Assembly: GCA_950295325.1 (NCBI GenBank) | Contig: OX485808.1 | Coordinates: 9,240,501 to 9,304,500, forward strand | Source: Polytrichum commune | Lineage: Eukaryota; Streptophyta; Polytrichopsida; Polytrichales; Polytrichaceae | Direction of reading: 5' to 3' | DNA length: 64,000 bases | In this document: in pieces, positions 46,891-58,844 of the stretch | Numbering within the stretch: the first letter of the stretch is position 1 | Layout: each line of letters begins with the position of its first letter | Position numbers and translations under genes: made by a program | Notes under the pieces: model-generated | What the model was told of the DNA's origin: nothing | What the model saw: the letters and a program-made list of their open reading frames with translations, nothing else | The model's database searches: none

Positions 46891-49800
46891 ACTTTACTAT
46901 GAGACATCTCACGTATATATGTCATCCACTAAATATATTCAAACTACTTATTATATATGCTATACACTACTACCCATTATCTGTCCAAAATATGTTTATT
47001 ACATTCACCTACGACTTTATACATGCATGGCGTAGAAATTCGGTGGACTACAACTTCTCCAATCTTCTTGATATGAGGGTTATCGAATTCTACAATCCTA
47101 AAGAGGTTATATTCATCATCGTTGCTCCTCTGCACCTCTAGAGATACACAATCTTTATATATTATACTTTCATGCAATGTATCCCCTTTTACATTTGTTG
47201 TTTTCAGGGTGCAAACATCTTTCTATAGTCTCCTTTTTTATAACCCATCACTTGCATAACATCCCATGTTGAAAATGTGGAGGGTGGTGGAGCTTCTTCA
47301 TCCGCTGCGACTATCTGCAGTTCCAATGATTACGTACATCAAAACCTCATGAAAAAATCATGTAAGTAAACATGCGATTGTTGACATCGTTTAGGGTCAT
47401 CTTCTTATCTCCTAAATTTGAGGTTTTGTATTTGGCGTTTTTCTTATACACATGGATGATTCACAAGTGAGTACACAACCACTAGTGATGACTAACTACA
47501 TAACTAGTGTTTCTAGACTAATGACTATGACTTAGATGACTATTCTTAGTCACCTTTTCTATTAAAATGACTAGTCTTAATCATGTTTTCTAAAGTAATA
47601 ATTAGTCTTAATCATATTGTTTAAACTAATGACTAACGTTAGTCATATTTTCTAAAAAAATTGGGTTTAGGGTTACGCACCTTTGCTGCAGGTCGTTGAT
47701 TCGGCGGCGGTGTGTGCTTTTCGTCCCATTTTGTCATCTCGTTGTTGTCGTCGTCCCCATTCCCTCTAATGCAAAGGTCTTCTTTCTTTGGTCTAGTATT
47801 AGATCAAACATGGAATATCAAGTAGAAGTAGGTCCACAACTTGGTTTAAAACAACCACTATGAAGAGTTCACCTTCTTTTACCTAGAATAGGGATGTTTT
47901 TGGAGTCTTCAAACATGTCAAACAACAACATTGACATTCAATCCAAAACAACACTCGACATTTATGGCATTCTAGCAATTCCTTAGAATACCTCTTCTAC
48001 ATGCTCACCCATTTAATTGGCTACGGACCTCAATATCACATGTACAAAGGAAGACGGCAAGAGTAGAGGTATTTGAGCCATTTTCCTTGCAATGGAAGAC
48101 CAATGTTGAAACAATAATTGATTCAAAGGTTAGAGACACCTAGAAGCAAACTTCACACCTCAATGTAGTAACAAAACTTCAACTAAAGAGATGAAGGAGA
48201 GGACCAAGCACGCTAAACCAAAAGGAAGAACGCCGAAGAACAAATGAAGGTCAAAGAACAACACACTCGAGCAAAGAGGGAAGCGGACACGGAAATAGGT
48301 ACTCGACCACGAAATTATAAGGAAATTGCGCGGTAATAGAGTAGGTAACCCACGGGGATAGGGTAGGCAGTGGTTTTAATGAAAAAGATCTCCAATGTGC
48401 AAGGGAGATTATAAATATTATTGTCAACAATTAAAGGGACAATTTGTAAGGACATTATAGGAGAATATAGGACTAGTAATTAGCATCCAACGTGAAATTT
48501 CCTTTGCCAACTTAAATCATTTTGATTTTGTCATTTGTGCCCAATCTTCACAAGAGTAGATTAGACACAACCCTCCAATTATAAGCAATTAAGGCAAGAA
48601 CTTGCGGACAAGCCAATGTCGTAATGACTGGCAATGACAACTTAAATGGCGGTTTTAAATTTATAGTTTAGGTGTTTAATAGGTGGCGGATGTATTAGGG
48701 TTTAGGGTTTCTTTTACATGTCATCCATGTTGCATGTAGGTTTTAAGTTGTTTATTCTTGATGACTACATGTAGTCATCAGTTTATAAAGAGAATGACTT
48801 ATTTAGACATGGTTGTCCTACATGTATGACTAGTCTTAGTCACAAATCCTCGGATAGGTTTAGGTATTTCTCTATTGCTTATTACATTGATTATTATTGA
48901 TAGTCATCTATTTGCTTATTGAGCACTACAACTAGTCATAAGTTGACTAGGCATAGACGTGATCAAATTCATTTATTGTAAAATTCTAAATAATCCAACC
49001 GTCGTCGCTAGACTTGTATATGTCCTTCGCAAGATTGTCGTGTACAAAAAAGAAATTGGACCCCTTTCAATTGCATGGAAACATTTGGAAATGGATCCGA
49101 GATCACAAGAGGATCTTCTGCAGTTTAATTATGGGACATAGAGGAGAAGAAAGCAAATAAAGAACAACTCACAAGTTACGCATGCCCATATTAAAAAATG
49201 CATGGGTGCAAAAATGTTGTCAAAGAAAACCATCCGTAAGCATCTTCGAGAGTACAAGCGAGATCTCGAATTCAAGAAATCAACCATAATATGTTTGCTA
49301 GACATCATTGATGTTTGTCTTCTAAGGAGTGTCTAGGTGGGATGGTGTGTAGTTTGTTATGTTGCATTCAAACATGTATGAAATGCAGAGACCTTATGTG
49401 CAGGCTGCAACAATTGCTGCTTTACAATCTATAATTTCAGCTATTCTACTACTTCAAAGGATTGGAGAGCCTAATTCATTTAGCAACCAAAAAAGGTTGG
49501 CGCGTAGTTTGGGATGGATACTTTTCATAGGCAATGGGACCCATGAGCAATTCCAAAGCTCGCTCTCTTTACACATTGGAATAAGAAGTAAGAGGTTAAA
49601 GTGTTAGCGCATTCATACATGAAATGGGTGTATTTGCATTGCAAGCAACAATGGTCAAGGATGAATTATTGTCATTTGTAGGGTAATTATTTTTTAGAAC
49701 GGAATGCAAAAGTATGTAAAAAAAAAACCCATGGTTTATAAAATATATGCTACAACTAAAGAAAATTATCTACCAAAATGAGGATGTTTTGAATGTAAAC

Positions 49801-50295
49801 ATCGCATGTTTCATTTATAACTCTACTGGGAGGGAGGAGATTGCCAATGTGCAATGGGACTGTATGTCGTTGTCTACACCATGGAACCTAAAGCCTAAGA
49901 ATATGCTATGTTGTAGCAACATGAGAGATTTAAGAAGGATATGAACTATTCACATATTACCCAATAAATTGAACCACTATAGTCGCATTGAGTGAGGCAT
50001 GGATCCACTCCTTCATTTGGCATAGTTTAGCAAGAGTTAGCAATCCCATATTTTAGATGTCATCTCTAAAACGAACTGTTGTAGCCGACTTCCATACGGA
50101 TGACAAAATGTAGTCATTGTTTTGGACTCTAGGACTATAAACTTTGAAACCATGTGGATAATTAAATGTAGACCTTATATTTGACTCTATGACTACAAAA
50201 TTTGAACATAGTTACTGGAATATCCAAATACTGAAAGCAAACATGAAGAATTCAAAATTATACGAATGACAACATAGTGCCTAGGCAGGTACAAC

Positions 50296-50403
50296 AACAA
50301 CCCTACCGCAATTAATGATGGACTCGAGGATGACGAAGATGCCACTGCCATGGAAGAAGAAGAGTTCGAGGAGGTAGAGTTATTGAAGGTCCTAGAGGAA
50401 TAA
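50296..50403 (+). other. Acidic coding-like fragment inside the CACTA element
   Basis: The open frame reads NDGLEDDEDATAMEEEEFEE and continues to a TAA at 50401-50403. The Glu/Asp density looks like a protein C-terminus rather than random AT-rich DNA. No splice acceptor or partner exon could be placed with confidence, and I do not recognise the family. It may be the tail of the element's lost or captured gene. Confidence 0.3.
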
Positions 50404-51935
50404 ATTAATCCATTATATGAGGGTTATCGAACAACGCATTTAATTGCAGTGCTTCTTCTTTTAAATTGCTTTACGTTTTTTTGAGTATCAAATGCATGTG
50501 CAGATGATTCATACTCTTCAAATTTGATCAATTGATCCCTTATTCAGCAAATTCATTTGCATTTCCCCTTCATATGCAACAATTGTTTTTTTTATAAATG
50601 ACAAAAAAAGGTGGAAGATTATTTAACAAAGAGATCCACAAAGCTCAAGAATATCATCAAAGGTAGATAGAAGACCTGAAATGCATAGTCTGTAGTAAGG
50701 CAAATCTGAAGAGCATCATGGCCTAAGGCCCATATCCACTTCCATTGACACGGCACATGGTACCCATGTATTGAGGGGATGCAGGGTTCTAACTATGGAA
50801 GATGTTGAACCGAACATTGGACGTTGTGAAAGAACATCCAAATTTGGAAGATGATGTTGTCTGACATTAGGAAGGGAGGTCGCATGACAAAGATAGTAGG
50901 TATCGGTGCATATCATTTTTTGTGACTGTATAGACTGTGTATTTGCATATTGCAAAGCCAAGAAATAAAGTATAATGTTGTGTAAAAGTAATAGAACTCA
51001 AAAGCATTGCAAATAAGTAAAATATGATTGTATTGTCAAAATACAATATACAACCCACAAAAATGTCATTGTCATAAAACATTTGCTGAATTGATCAAAG
51101 ACCCCAGACTCACGACTTGAATAAGTACGAAGGAAGTCCAAATGCAATATAAAAACCATTCACTATTAGGACCTGAAAATCATAGTTAGCCAAGTACTAA
51201 TCTTAGTGATGTGGTCCGTTATGACTATCATGAAAATTAAAAAATCTTGAGAGAACATGTTCCCAATATGTTCTCTACACGGTTCACATCTAGGTCATGT
51301 CCAATATGACAAAAAACCTAGTCATATGATGACTACAGTCACTTCTAGCCATCACTTTGGTTCAACATGACTGCCCTAAAACTGATAGTCATATCTGGTC
51401 ATATGGTCGTAGTCATTTTTTCGTGTTTTCCTTGTGATAAACCAATTACAAAGGCGGGAGGTGACACTTTTAAAAGTCCTACATTCTTACCTCATGTCTA
51501 GGTACCGATGGGAGGGTCAGTGCTTGAGGCTTAAAACCTCCACTTTTAAACCTTGCCACATCATTTGCCAACTAAGCTCGGGACTAGATAGTGTCGATGG
51601 TGTGAAGGCCGTGTTTTTAGAACCAACTTTTAGGCTTAGGTAAAGTCAAGTGGGAAAGGGGCATTACCTTAATATTGCTTGTTTGGTTTCGGGTTCTCTA
51701 CGCAAACGTACCCTTTACACAGCGCATCATTCTGCCTACTTTCATGCTTTATTGATGTTGATATTTTTCACCAGCCCTTTACGCAATTTTCGTTTCTGTA
51801 GCTGAACGGCTCAGATGGATCATTACTTCGACAGGGCACTATCTCAGCCGTTCATTTAGTAAGCCTAAACGCCCTCGCCCACTGACAGGCAGCGTACGCC
51901 AGGCCATAAGTCCTAGGGCACGTAGCGTCCTCGAG

Positions 51936-51943
51936 ACACGTGG
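51936..51943 (+). promoter_or_regulatory. ABRE/G-box ACACGTGG
   Basis: CACGTG core with the flanking bases preferred by abscisic-acid-responsive bZIP factors, about 300 bp before the start codon. Paired with a second copy 23 bp downstream; pairs are typical of ABA-inducible promoters. Function is inferred. Confidence 0.55.
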
Positions 51944-51958
51944 TTACACGAAATGTCA

Positions 51959-51968
51959 GCACGTGGCA
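51959..51968 (+). promoter_or_regulatory. ABRE/G-box GCACGTGGCA
   Basis: Second CACGTG core close to the first, in strong bZIP context (ACGTGGC). Supports stress or ABA control of the downstream gene; not proof of it. Confidence 0.55.
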
Positions 51969-52243
51969 ATGCCAAATGGCACTGGCCCACAAAACCTCTG
52001 GCGTCATAAAGCTCCTTTCTCGATCACCGTCGCTTGCTTTGAACTCGGATCTCCCAACTCATCAGGTTGTCTTCACCAACTCTTGGACGTGGAATTATTT
52101 TCTTCGATTGTGTGTCGTGTTCGAAGAATTGCAGTCGCGGGAGCTTTAGAGTGTTTGTTTTTTTTTGCTTCATCTTTCCCATCTCTGTTTCTGTAGTTCC
52201 GGGCGTTCGTCGTTTCTGGAGTTGAAGAAATTGTTGAAGAATC

Positions 52244-55200
52244 ATGGCGACGGCAGTGCGACCGCAACCGCCTCCTGTTGCAGTCGGCCATCCGGAGCCG
52301 GCTGCAGCGCCGGTTGAAGGAACCACACAGACGCACACAAATGTGGCTCAGGATGTTAATAGTAAGTGGTTCACCTTTACATTTGGTGCGAGTGCTTGCA
52401 AGTAATGGAGGTCACTACATCTGTGCACTTCGGTAGACATTAGAGGCATCCTCTAAATCAACACGAGTTTTGGTTGGAAATTCGTTGTTTTTCATACAAC
52501 ACTTCTTATGTTTTCTAAGTTTCCGTCCATTATCGGAGGTAGTGTGTGTGGTGGTTTGCACAAAGAACATTATATATCTTGAGGGTCAGACTCATTTTGG
52601 CATGCCAAGAGGGTGCTAAAATGACTTCTGGCATCAATGAATTGAAATAGCTGGCTCTTCATTCAAATCCCAACACTACCTCCGATCTTTCATGCATTTC
52701 GGTAGACATTGGGGTTATCGTTTACCTCAACATGTGGGTTGGTTGTTTTGCATAAAGCACTTTCCATGTTTGGTAAGTTTTCGGTGCATGCTTCAGTAAG
52801 TTTAGGGTGGAGGTTTAGACGAACAACATTCTATAACCTTCTCTCTGGTTCATTAAGGTTCAAGCTCATTTTGGCATTACCAAGAGGTGGTAAAATGAGT
52901 TTGGTACTAAATGAACCAAAGTAGGTTGGTCTTTATTCAAATCCACACACTACCTTCAAGCATGCAGCAAAAGTGGTAAGAAATATTTAACATTGTGTTT
53001 ACAACCAACGGGAGATCATAGGGGACTAGCTCTGACGAAAGACATTAGACATGAAAGTTGTTTGCATGCAAGCTCAGTTTCAACATAGCCGTGGATGACC
53101 ATCAGTTTGCATCTGGCAACTGCGTTCAACCTCGCCATTGTTAACGTATGGCAATTCAATTATGCGTGATCTTTAAATTGGGATTAGATTTCATGTTTGA
53201 AAATGTGTGTCGAGCATATTGGAGGTTTAGGAGCATATCTGATTTTTTTTTCCGAGCTTGAATGTTTTGATTTCACATGCAGGCCCCATTTCACCAAAGC
53301 CAAGGAACGAGAAGGCAGAGGCGTTCGCGGGTGCGCAGAGGCAGAGGGTGGAGGCCGAGTGTAACGCTTACTTGCTCTCTGAAACTCGCAAGGCAGAAGC
53401 TCGGGCTGCGACCGCACAGGTTCGAGACGCTCTTTCCATGGACTATTTCATTAGCACTAAGTTGGTATTTTTTTCTCATTTCAAAAAGGTTCAGCAAATT
53501 TAAGAATTAGGAGGAGTCCATGTCATGACAATGTGAAGTGTTCTCCAGCCAAATGGATCAAGTGCACACTTGTGATTGCACTAGTACAATGGAGAACAAA
53601 GGTCCTTGTGAAGAAGGTTGCTCACTTACATGTGTGCACATACCTGCATTCTTCCATTTCTCAACAAATGAAGTGTTGCAGTGACTAACCTACTTCGGAG
53701 TCATTTCCTAAGCTCTTCCTTCCCATAGTTTCGACTGCCATGAGTTGTCTGTTGGGTCCCCTATTGGAACTTGATTCACCAACACTAGTACCTATAGTGA
53801 AAGGAAAAAAAATTCAAGGGATGCACGTCCACATGACAACAATGAAGCATTCTATATCTACATGCCTTAAGTGCAAAGGAGAAGTCCCTCTTGAAGAATG
53901 TTGCTCTATGATATGTGTGCACACATCTGCTTACTTCCGTTTCTCAAGCATCTAAGCGTTGCGGTGACAAATCTTACTTGGGAGTTGGGAGTTGTTTGCT
54001 CTACTCAATACTCGCTACGGGCAATAACTGAATGAACTTGAACTGACATGTCAGTGGTGAATCACATGGTTAAATGAACTGACGACCATTTGGAGATTTG
54101 TCTATTTCCCATTTTTCCCCTCCCACTTCTAGCGTGACCATCTAAAAACAAAAGAAATCATCACATTGGGACCACTAAAGGTTTAGATACTCTTTGACCA
54201 TTTTGCTAATCACAATCGTACGGGATTGTGCAGTCAAAGGTAGAGCAGAAAAGGGTGAGGGATGCAAACCGGGTTGTTGAGCATAGGAAGAAAGAGGAGC
54301 TAAAGGCCGATCAAATTGTCCACAACGCAGAGGTAAGACCACCATAATTCCTTTTCCATATTTGCTTGTTGTGGCATCGAATATTTTGCGTAATTTGATA
54401 ATGCTAGATTTAGTGCAAGGATGAGAGTCATTTTGCACACCCACCTTCATGGATATGTGGAATAATGAAATTCTGATCAAATGTGGCTATGTGCTTGCCA
54501 TGTGGCAGTTGAAAGCGCAAAAGGTGATCGCGAATGCAAAAGATGAGGCTGTGAGGATGAAAGCTCATGCGAATGAGGAGTGCGAAAAACTTATTGCAGA
54601 TGCCCATGCACAGTCTGAGCGGGTATGTCATAGATTTTTTGAACTGAAGTTTACTGAAATTGTGTCTAAATGTAATTCTTTGGAGTAATATTTTCCATGC
54701 CATTGTCACAATGATTTGTTGCCTGCTGGAGTGCACAGGCAGTTTCTACAACAGGGTGTCAAACAATTAATATTTATTTGAAAGATCGAATAATGATGTA
54801 AATAATACCCCACAAATTCTTAAACATTTCCTTCACAAAAATCACAAACCTCACCCAAATACTCTTCAGAAATCTGAAAACTCTCCTAGATGCAGTAATT
54901 ACCCACTTGAATCTCGAACTGTACTGTAATATGGACTATTGCTTATTGATGCTGCATTAACTTCTTGTAATCAATAGGAAGTCAGGAAATATTAGACTCC
55001 TAGGTTTGCATTTCTCCCCTTGAGAACAATTGCCTCTAAATCGTTTCAAATCCTTCTAATGAATTGATGAGTTATTTATTTCACAGAGACGAGGAACATT
55101 TTTCAGGAAAAGGACGTTGAGAGGAATTTATTGTTTCTATTTGTGTCTGAACCAGAAAAGATTTGGAAAATGAAATGTCAGATTTAGAGCAAATTACAAC

Positions 55201-55555
55201 ATTTGTTCTTCTAAAGCAAGAGTCATCATTCAGACCCCCTAAGTCTTGTTTTTTTACTTCTGATATAGTTTATCAGACTTTATAGTCTACAGCATGTATA
55301 CAATACAAAAGCACTTCAAATTATCGTTCCTTACAAAATGCCTTAGCAGCTCCAAAGCAGGTTTCAAATAGTGCGAATAGCTAACTTTGTGTATTGTGGG
55401 TGTAGGAAAAAGCTGCGCTGGAGCAGAGCAAGAAAAATGAGCTTAGTGAGTTGACGGACCGAGTTGAAAGCATGAAAGCTGGTGGTGAGTTTCCAATTGT
55501 TGCCAAGAAGGGCATGATTGGTCGCATGAAAGATAAAGTATCTGTGCATCATTGA
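52244..55555 (+). CDS. Small charged coiled-coil protein, 205 residues, five exons
   Basis: Exons 52244-52361, 53283-53419, 54234-54332, 54509-54622 and 55406-55555 join in phase with GT-AG introns. The start is ATCATGGCG, the first ATG of an open frame after an apparently untranslated leader. Residues 1-40 are Pro/Ala-rich (RPQPPPVAV, PEPAAAPVEG). About residues 45-180 are a long Ala/Glu/Lys/Arg-rich helix with coiled-coil spacing (RQRVEAECNAYLLSETRKAE, EQKRVRDANRVVEHRKKEEL, VIANAKDEAVRMKAHANEEC). The C-terminus is basic (KKGMIGRMKDKVSVHH). No signal peptide, membrane segment or catalytic motif. Family not recognised; a late-embryogenesis-abundant-like stress protein or a structural coiled-coil protein are both possible. 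The upstream ABRE pair favours the former. Introns 1 and 2 each contain an internal tandem duplication. Confidence 0.88.
52423..52965 (+). repeat. ~269-bp tandem duplication in intron 1
   Basis: Copies begin at about 52423 and 52692 with TGCA(C/T)TTCGGTAGACATT and share CTCATTTTGGCAT, CCAAGAGG(G/T), TAAAATGA, TCTTCATTCAAATCC/TCTTTATTCAAATCC and CACTACCT. Each copy also folds on itself (CTCATTTTGG against TAAAATGAG; ATCGGAGGTAGTGT at 52533 against ACACTACCTCCGAT at 52673), so the unit may derive from a foldback element. Confidence 0.75.
53521..53995 (+). repeat. Diverged duplication in intron 2, ~308-bp offset
   Basis: 53521-53710 and 53829-53995 share ordered motifs: CATGACAA..ATG, GAA..TTGCTC, TGTGTGCACA(T/C)A, TTCC(A/G)TTTCTCAA and GTTGC(A/G)GTGAC. 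Well diverged. Together with intron 1 it makes this gene unusually rich in intronic duplications. Confidence 0.6.
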
Positions 55556-57293
55556 GCATGGCTTTGGATGGACTTATCGATCCAATGTATATATACACAC
55601 AACAAGGTTCAAATTTCCTTTTGAAAGATTTGTAGAGGCAAGAGACGCAAAAGATGGAATGTTAGGATAGGTTACTTGCTCCAAATTAGTTTCTCTCTGT
55701 ACTTTGCTATATCATCTTCTTTACAAAATCATGTCGTTTAAACTTTGGCTATTGGAATTTGTGTTGCAGAGGGCTTTTTGCTCAACAATCTCTTGCCTAA
55801 CATTTTCTAAATGCATCTGCAATTATTAATTGTAGGTATGGCTTTCTTGTATTAGACGTGTTTTAGAATCAATGTGTCATTTTGATTTGCTGTGAAGACT
55901 TGTAGTGCTCCTCTGCATACAAAAAATGTCAAAGCTCCATGGGAGTAATGATTTCTGGACACCTGATGTGTGAGTATATTTCATGAACTTTGTGTTTACT
56001 TAGGTACTACAGACCCATTTCCGTTTAAGTCTAGTAGAGGTGTGATATTGGAGGCATTTTCACAGGTCTGGAAATTGACATCACAATGTTTAACGCAAAA
56101 AAAGTCCACTAACTGTACTTTCAAGTTTTGAAATCACCTTAAAATTTGAAGAGCAAGACTCTCTCTCGATCCATATTCATAGCATATCTCCATATCCATA
56201 ATTAGGACACAAAAACTTTGTGCCCTTTTCAAGGAACTCAAATCCGTGCCCTTTTAACTTACTTTTTCATCATGGTAGATGTGATGGTGGCATGTGTGAA
56301 ACTTCATGGCTTTTTCCACTATGGTAGAAAATGATGGCTACATGTGTGCAATTTCATGACTTTAGAGGACTCTATGTTGGGGGAGTTACTGGAAATGGGT
56401 CTGTCTACTCCAAGCATACATCCTACATATTTCTATACCACATACACAACATGCATATTGAGAATCGATACTGATTGAGTAAGGATTATGGATTATTCAC
56501 CACCAATTTATCATTTTATCAATTATCACCTCCCTTACAAGTCATTAAGTCTTCATTTGACATATATGGTCAATTAACTATCCCTTTCAATATTCTAGCT
56601 TTGAACACTTATTTGCAGTGTTTTGTGGCATCTCTCAAACAATAAATGAAATAGGTGTTTGTTGAAAAAATACAATATTATAAGTTTGAACAATAAGTAG
56701 CATTTCAATAACCTAGTGTTTAATTAAAAAGCAATTTACATGTAAACTGATGATCAAATAAGTATGGTATCATGCCTATGACTGAGAGCTACACTTCAGT
56801 GAATTATCACAATGATCTCTTCTATGGTATCAACGATTTTTGTATTTTCTAATAGAAAGTAAAATGAAATATTTATCTATTTCAAAATTTAGTAATCTTT
56901 AAATTTAATTTTGAATTAGATATAATTTTTTTAAAGATGTTCCCTAGGGTGTTTGATGATAGACCTATGGATGCTTGACATCAATGCCAATATGACTTAT
57001 GAGCATTCAATAATTATTCACAAGCAAACAAGAAGTTGTAAAAATTCCAACATTAGTAAGTCCAGTAGTGGAGCTTGATTTGTGAAAATATAAATTTTGG
57101 GAGACAACAATGCCATTAGGAGTGGGTGAATAAACAACTAGTGAGGACAATATTTTCATTGACATCATCCAATAATGCATGTACGAAATGATAATCTATG
57201 GTTAAAAAGTTGGTTTAAATGAGATTCATGTCAATCATGTCAATATTTTGACCATTTCATTAGTACATATCTCATATTATTAAACATATATAG
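55556..57293. other. 3' flank of the coiled-coil gene and intergenic DNA
   Basis: The first few hundred bases probably contain the 3' UTR (AT-rich, CTTTGC...TTGTGTTGCAG stretches). A short ~50-bp tandem duplication (CATGGTAGA..TGATGG...CATGTGTG.AA.TTCATG) sits at about 56271-56362. No further gene seen. Confidence 0.45.
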
Positions 57294-57575
57294 TGAGTGA
57301 ATGCGCCTTGAACCGAGACCCCTCTTCCTCCCTCTCCCCCTTCCACCCTCTAGTTGCCCACTCATGTTCTTGTTGCCCTGTGCTATGATTGCTCTTGGAC
57401 ACAACAAACCCCTTCTTTCCCCACTGGATCTATCCTCGACATAATGAGAGAGAATGTGCCTTGAACGGAGACCCCTCTTCCTCCCTCCACTTGCAGACTC
57501 CTCTTCTTGATGCCCCGTGCACTAATTGCTCTTGCCCTAATAGATCCCTCCCTACCCAAAGTGCTCTAGATTCGT
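57294..57575 (+). repeat. ~150-bp tandem duplication
   Basis: Units at about 57294 and 57443 both contain GAATG(C/T)GCCTTGAAC, GGAGACCCCTCTTCCTCCCT-like sequence, TTCTTG(T/A)TGCCC and ATTGCTCTTG. Pyrimidine-rich. The 63-residue open frame at 57389-57580 lies in it and is not a credible gene. Confidence 0.7.
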
Positions 57576-58844
57576 CATGAGCTTTTGAGGATGTTTTGTG
57601 TTATTAAAGGATGTGTTTTGGACCGTGACGAGGTTTCACGTGCCTTGCCTTTGGACCTCGCAAGCATATTTGCTCAAGATTGAGACGAAGACTAATCAGG
57701 TGAATTGACGAACATGATGGCCATGTTTGCAATGTTCACTTCCACAAGTCGCAACCCATGTTTGTTTTTGGAGGTCAAACTTTGTTTGCCCTATTTTTTC
57801 ATTTAACTCTTTGTGTTAAGTTCCTCAGCTCGAAGTAGAGCTACAATGGTATGTCCCCCCACTCTCACCTTCCTTCTATTCACTTTCATGTCCATCTATA
57901 TGCATTCCGTAGAGCTAGCTTCTGAGTTATAATGGACTACTGACAAGTAAACATTTGTAGATTCATGAAAGAAGGTTGTAACAATGTATGGAATTAAAAA
58001 AAATCTCTACCTTATACATTTGTAGATTCAAGCTTGTCTATTTGTTGCCAAATAAAATAAAATAAAATGTGTTGAAGGTTGTCACATTGCATGCAAACTT
58101 ATGACACTATATTAATTCCCTGTCTACATCCATGAAACTTGCTACCGGGTTATGTACTTTAGAGTAAGTTGACATGCAATGGTTCAAGGATTTTTGAATT
58201 TTGAATTTTGAATTTTTTTAATCTCCCTGCATAAAAACAAAGACATGAGGAAGTTCGTTGCAATGTACGCAAGTTGTTGCGCATGCCCAAGCAACAGAAA
58301 CCAAAATTTGTGTCAGACATTGCACAATTGGCATTCATATTGTTCTTAAAAAAACCCATAATGATTTGACAAGTGGAGGACTTCATCATTGCGTATTTTC
58401 TTATTCTTTTCCAAAGATGACACCTATAAACTCAAAGCTTGTAAGACCCACTTTAACTCCACCAATGACATTGCCCCAATTAAACCTTGTGTAAGCAACA
58501 CCATAGAGTGAGTATTTATAACATGAATTGTGGATGTTATTTGGTTGATGACAATGTGTTGAACAAACTTGGCAAGAACATGTAAATTAACAAGTTGAAT
58601 TTTGGATATGATATATAGATATGCTAGTCTTTGATTTCCTATAAAAGAAATTAGTGGTTCTAAGATAATATCTAGTAAGCCATAACATAATTAGAGGTCT
58701 AGGGTTAGATTATTCACTCATCAATACCATTATCAGGTCCAACTTTGTATATATATGTTGATTGGTCCAACAATTTTGGCAATTATAACAAATCTAATAC
58801 ATTAGTCAAGTACTTACCCACAATAAGGGGCTTTATACCTTTGC
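57576..58844. other. Intergenic, no gene recognised
   Basis: Short overlapping frames only (58159-58389 minus, 58258-58494 plus). A repeated TGAATTTTGAATTTT motif lies near 58195. No bounded element. Confidence 0.45.

Larger units (their letters stand above)
46103..51439. mobile_element. CACTA (En/Spm-type) element, 5.3 kb, apparently non-autonomous
   Basis: The left end CACTACAAGGAAAACACG is the canonical plant CACTA terminus. The right end mirrors it for 23 consecutive bases but its outermost bases have decayed (CCTTGTGATA instead of CCTTGTAGTG). A 3-bp duplication AAC (46100-46102, 51440-51442) flanks it, as expected for this superfamily, and family H copy 6939-7469 shows the empty site with one AAC. 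Many AGTCAT/ATGACT motifs crowd both subterminal regions. No TNP2-type transposase was recognised; internal open frames are short and disrupted. Confidence 0.9.
45804..51663. mobile_element. Family H element split by a CACTA insertion
   Basis: Without the CACTA element the copy is about 520 bp (45804-46102 plus 51443-51663) and matches the reverse complement of 6939-7469. Ends: TGACCCCATCCCACTTGACT on the left and the complement of TGCCCCTTTCCCACTTGACT on the right. An exact 8-bp duplication TTACCTTA flanks it (45796-45803, 51664-51671), supporting a hAT-like non-autonomous family with TG(A/C)CCC ends. No coding capacity conserved between copies. Confidence 0.85.
51672..52243 (+). promoter_or_regulatory. 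Upstream region and 5' UTR of the coiled-coil protein gene
   Basis: GC-richer than the surrounding repeats and free of transposon ends. It contains two G-box/ABRE motifs (51936-51943 and 51959-51968) and a further ACGT core near 51920. A weak TATA-like CATAAAG lies near 52006. A pyrimidine-rich stretch (TTTGTTTTTTTTTGC) near 52155 fits a leader. The transcription start cannot be fixed by eye. Confidence 0.5.

Noticed and set aside
48959-49944. Transposase gene inside the CACTA element
   Set aside because: The open frames 48959-49141, 49359-49607 and 49747-49944 are in different phases with stops between, and none shows a TNP2 or other transposase motif I recognise.
52024-52338. 104- and 87-residue minus-strand frames at the start of the coiled-coil gene
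   Set aside because: They overlap exon 1 and the leader of a five-exon gene with consistent phase; no independent support.
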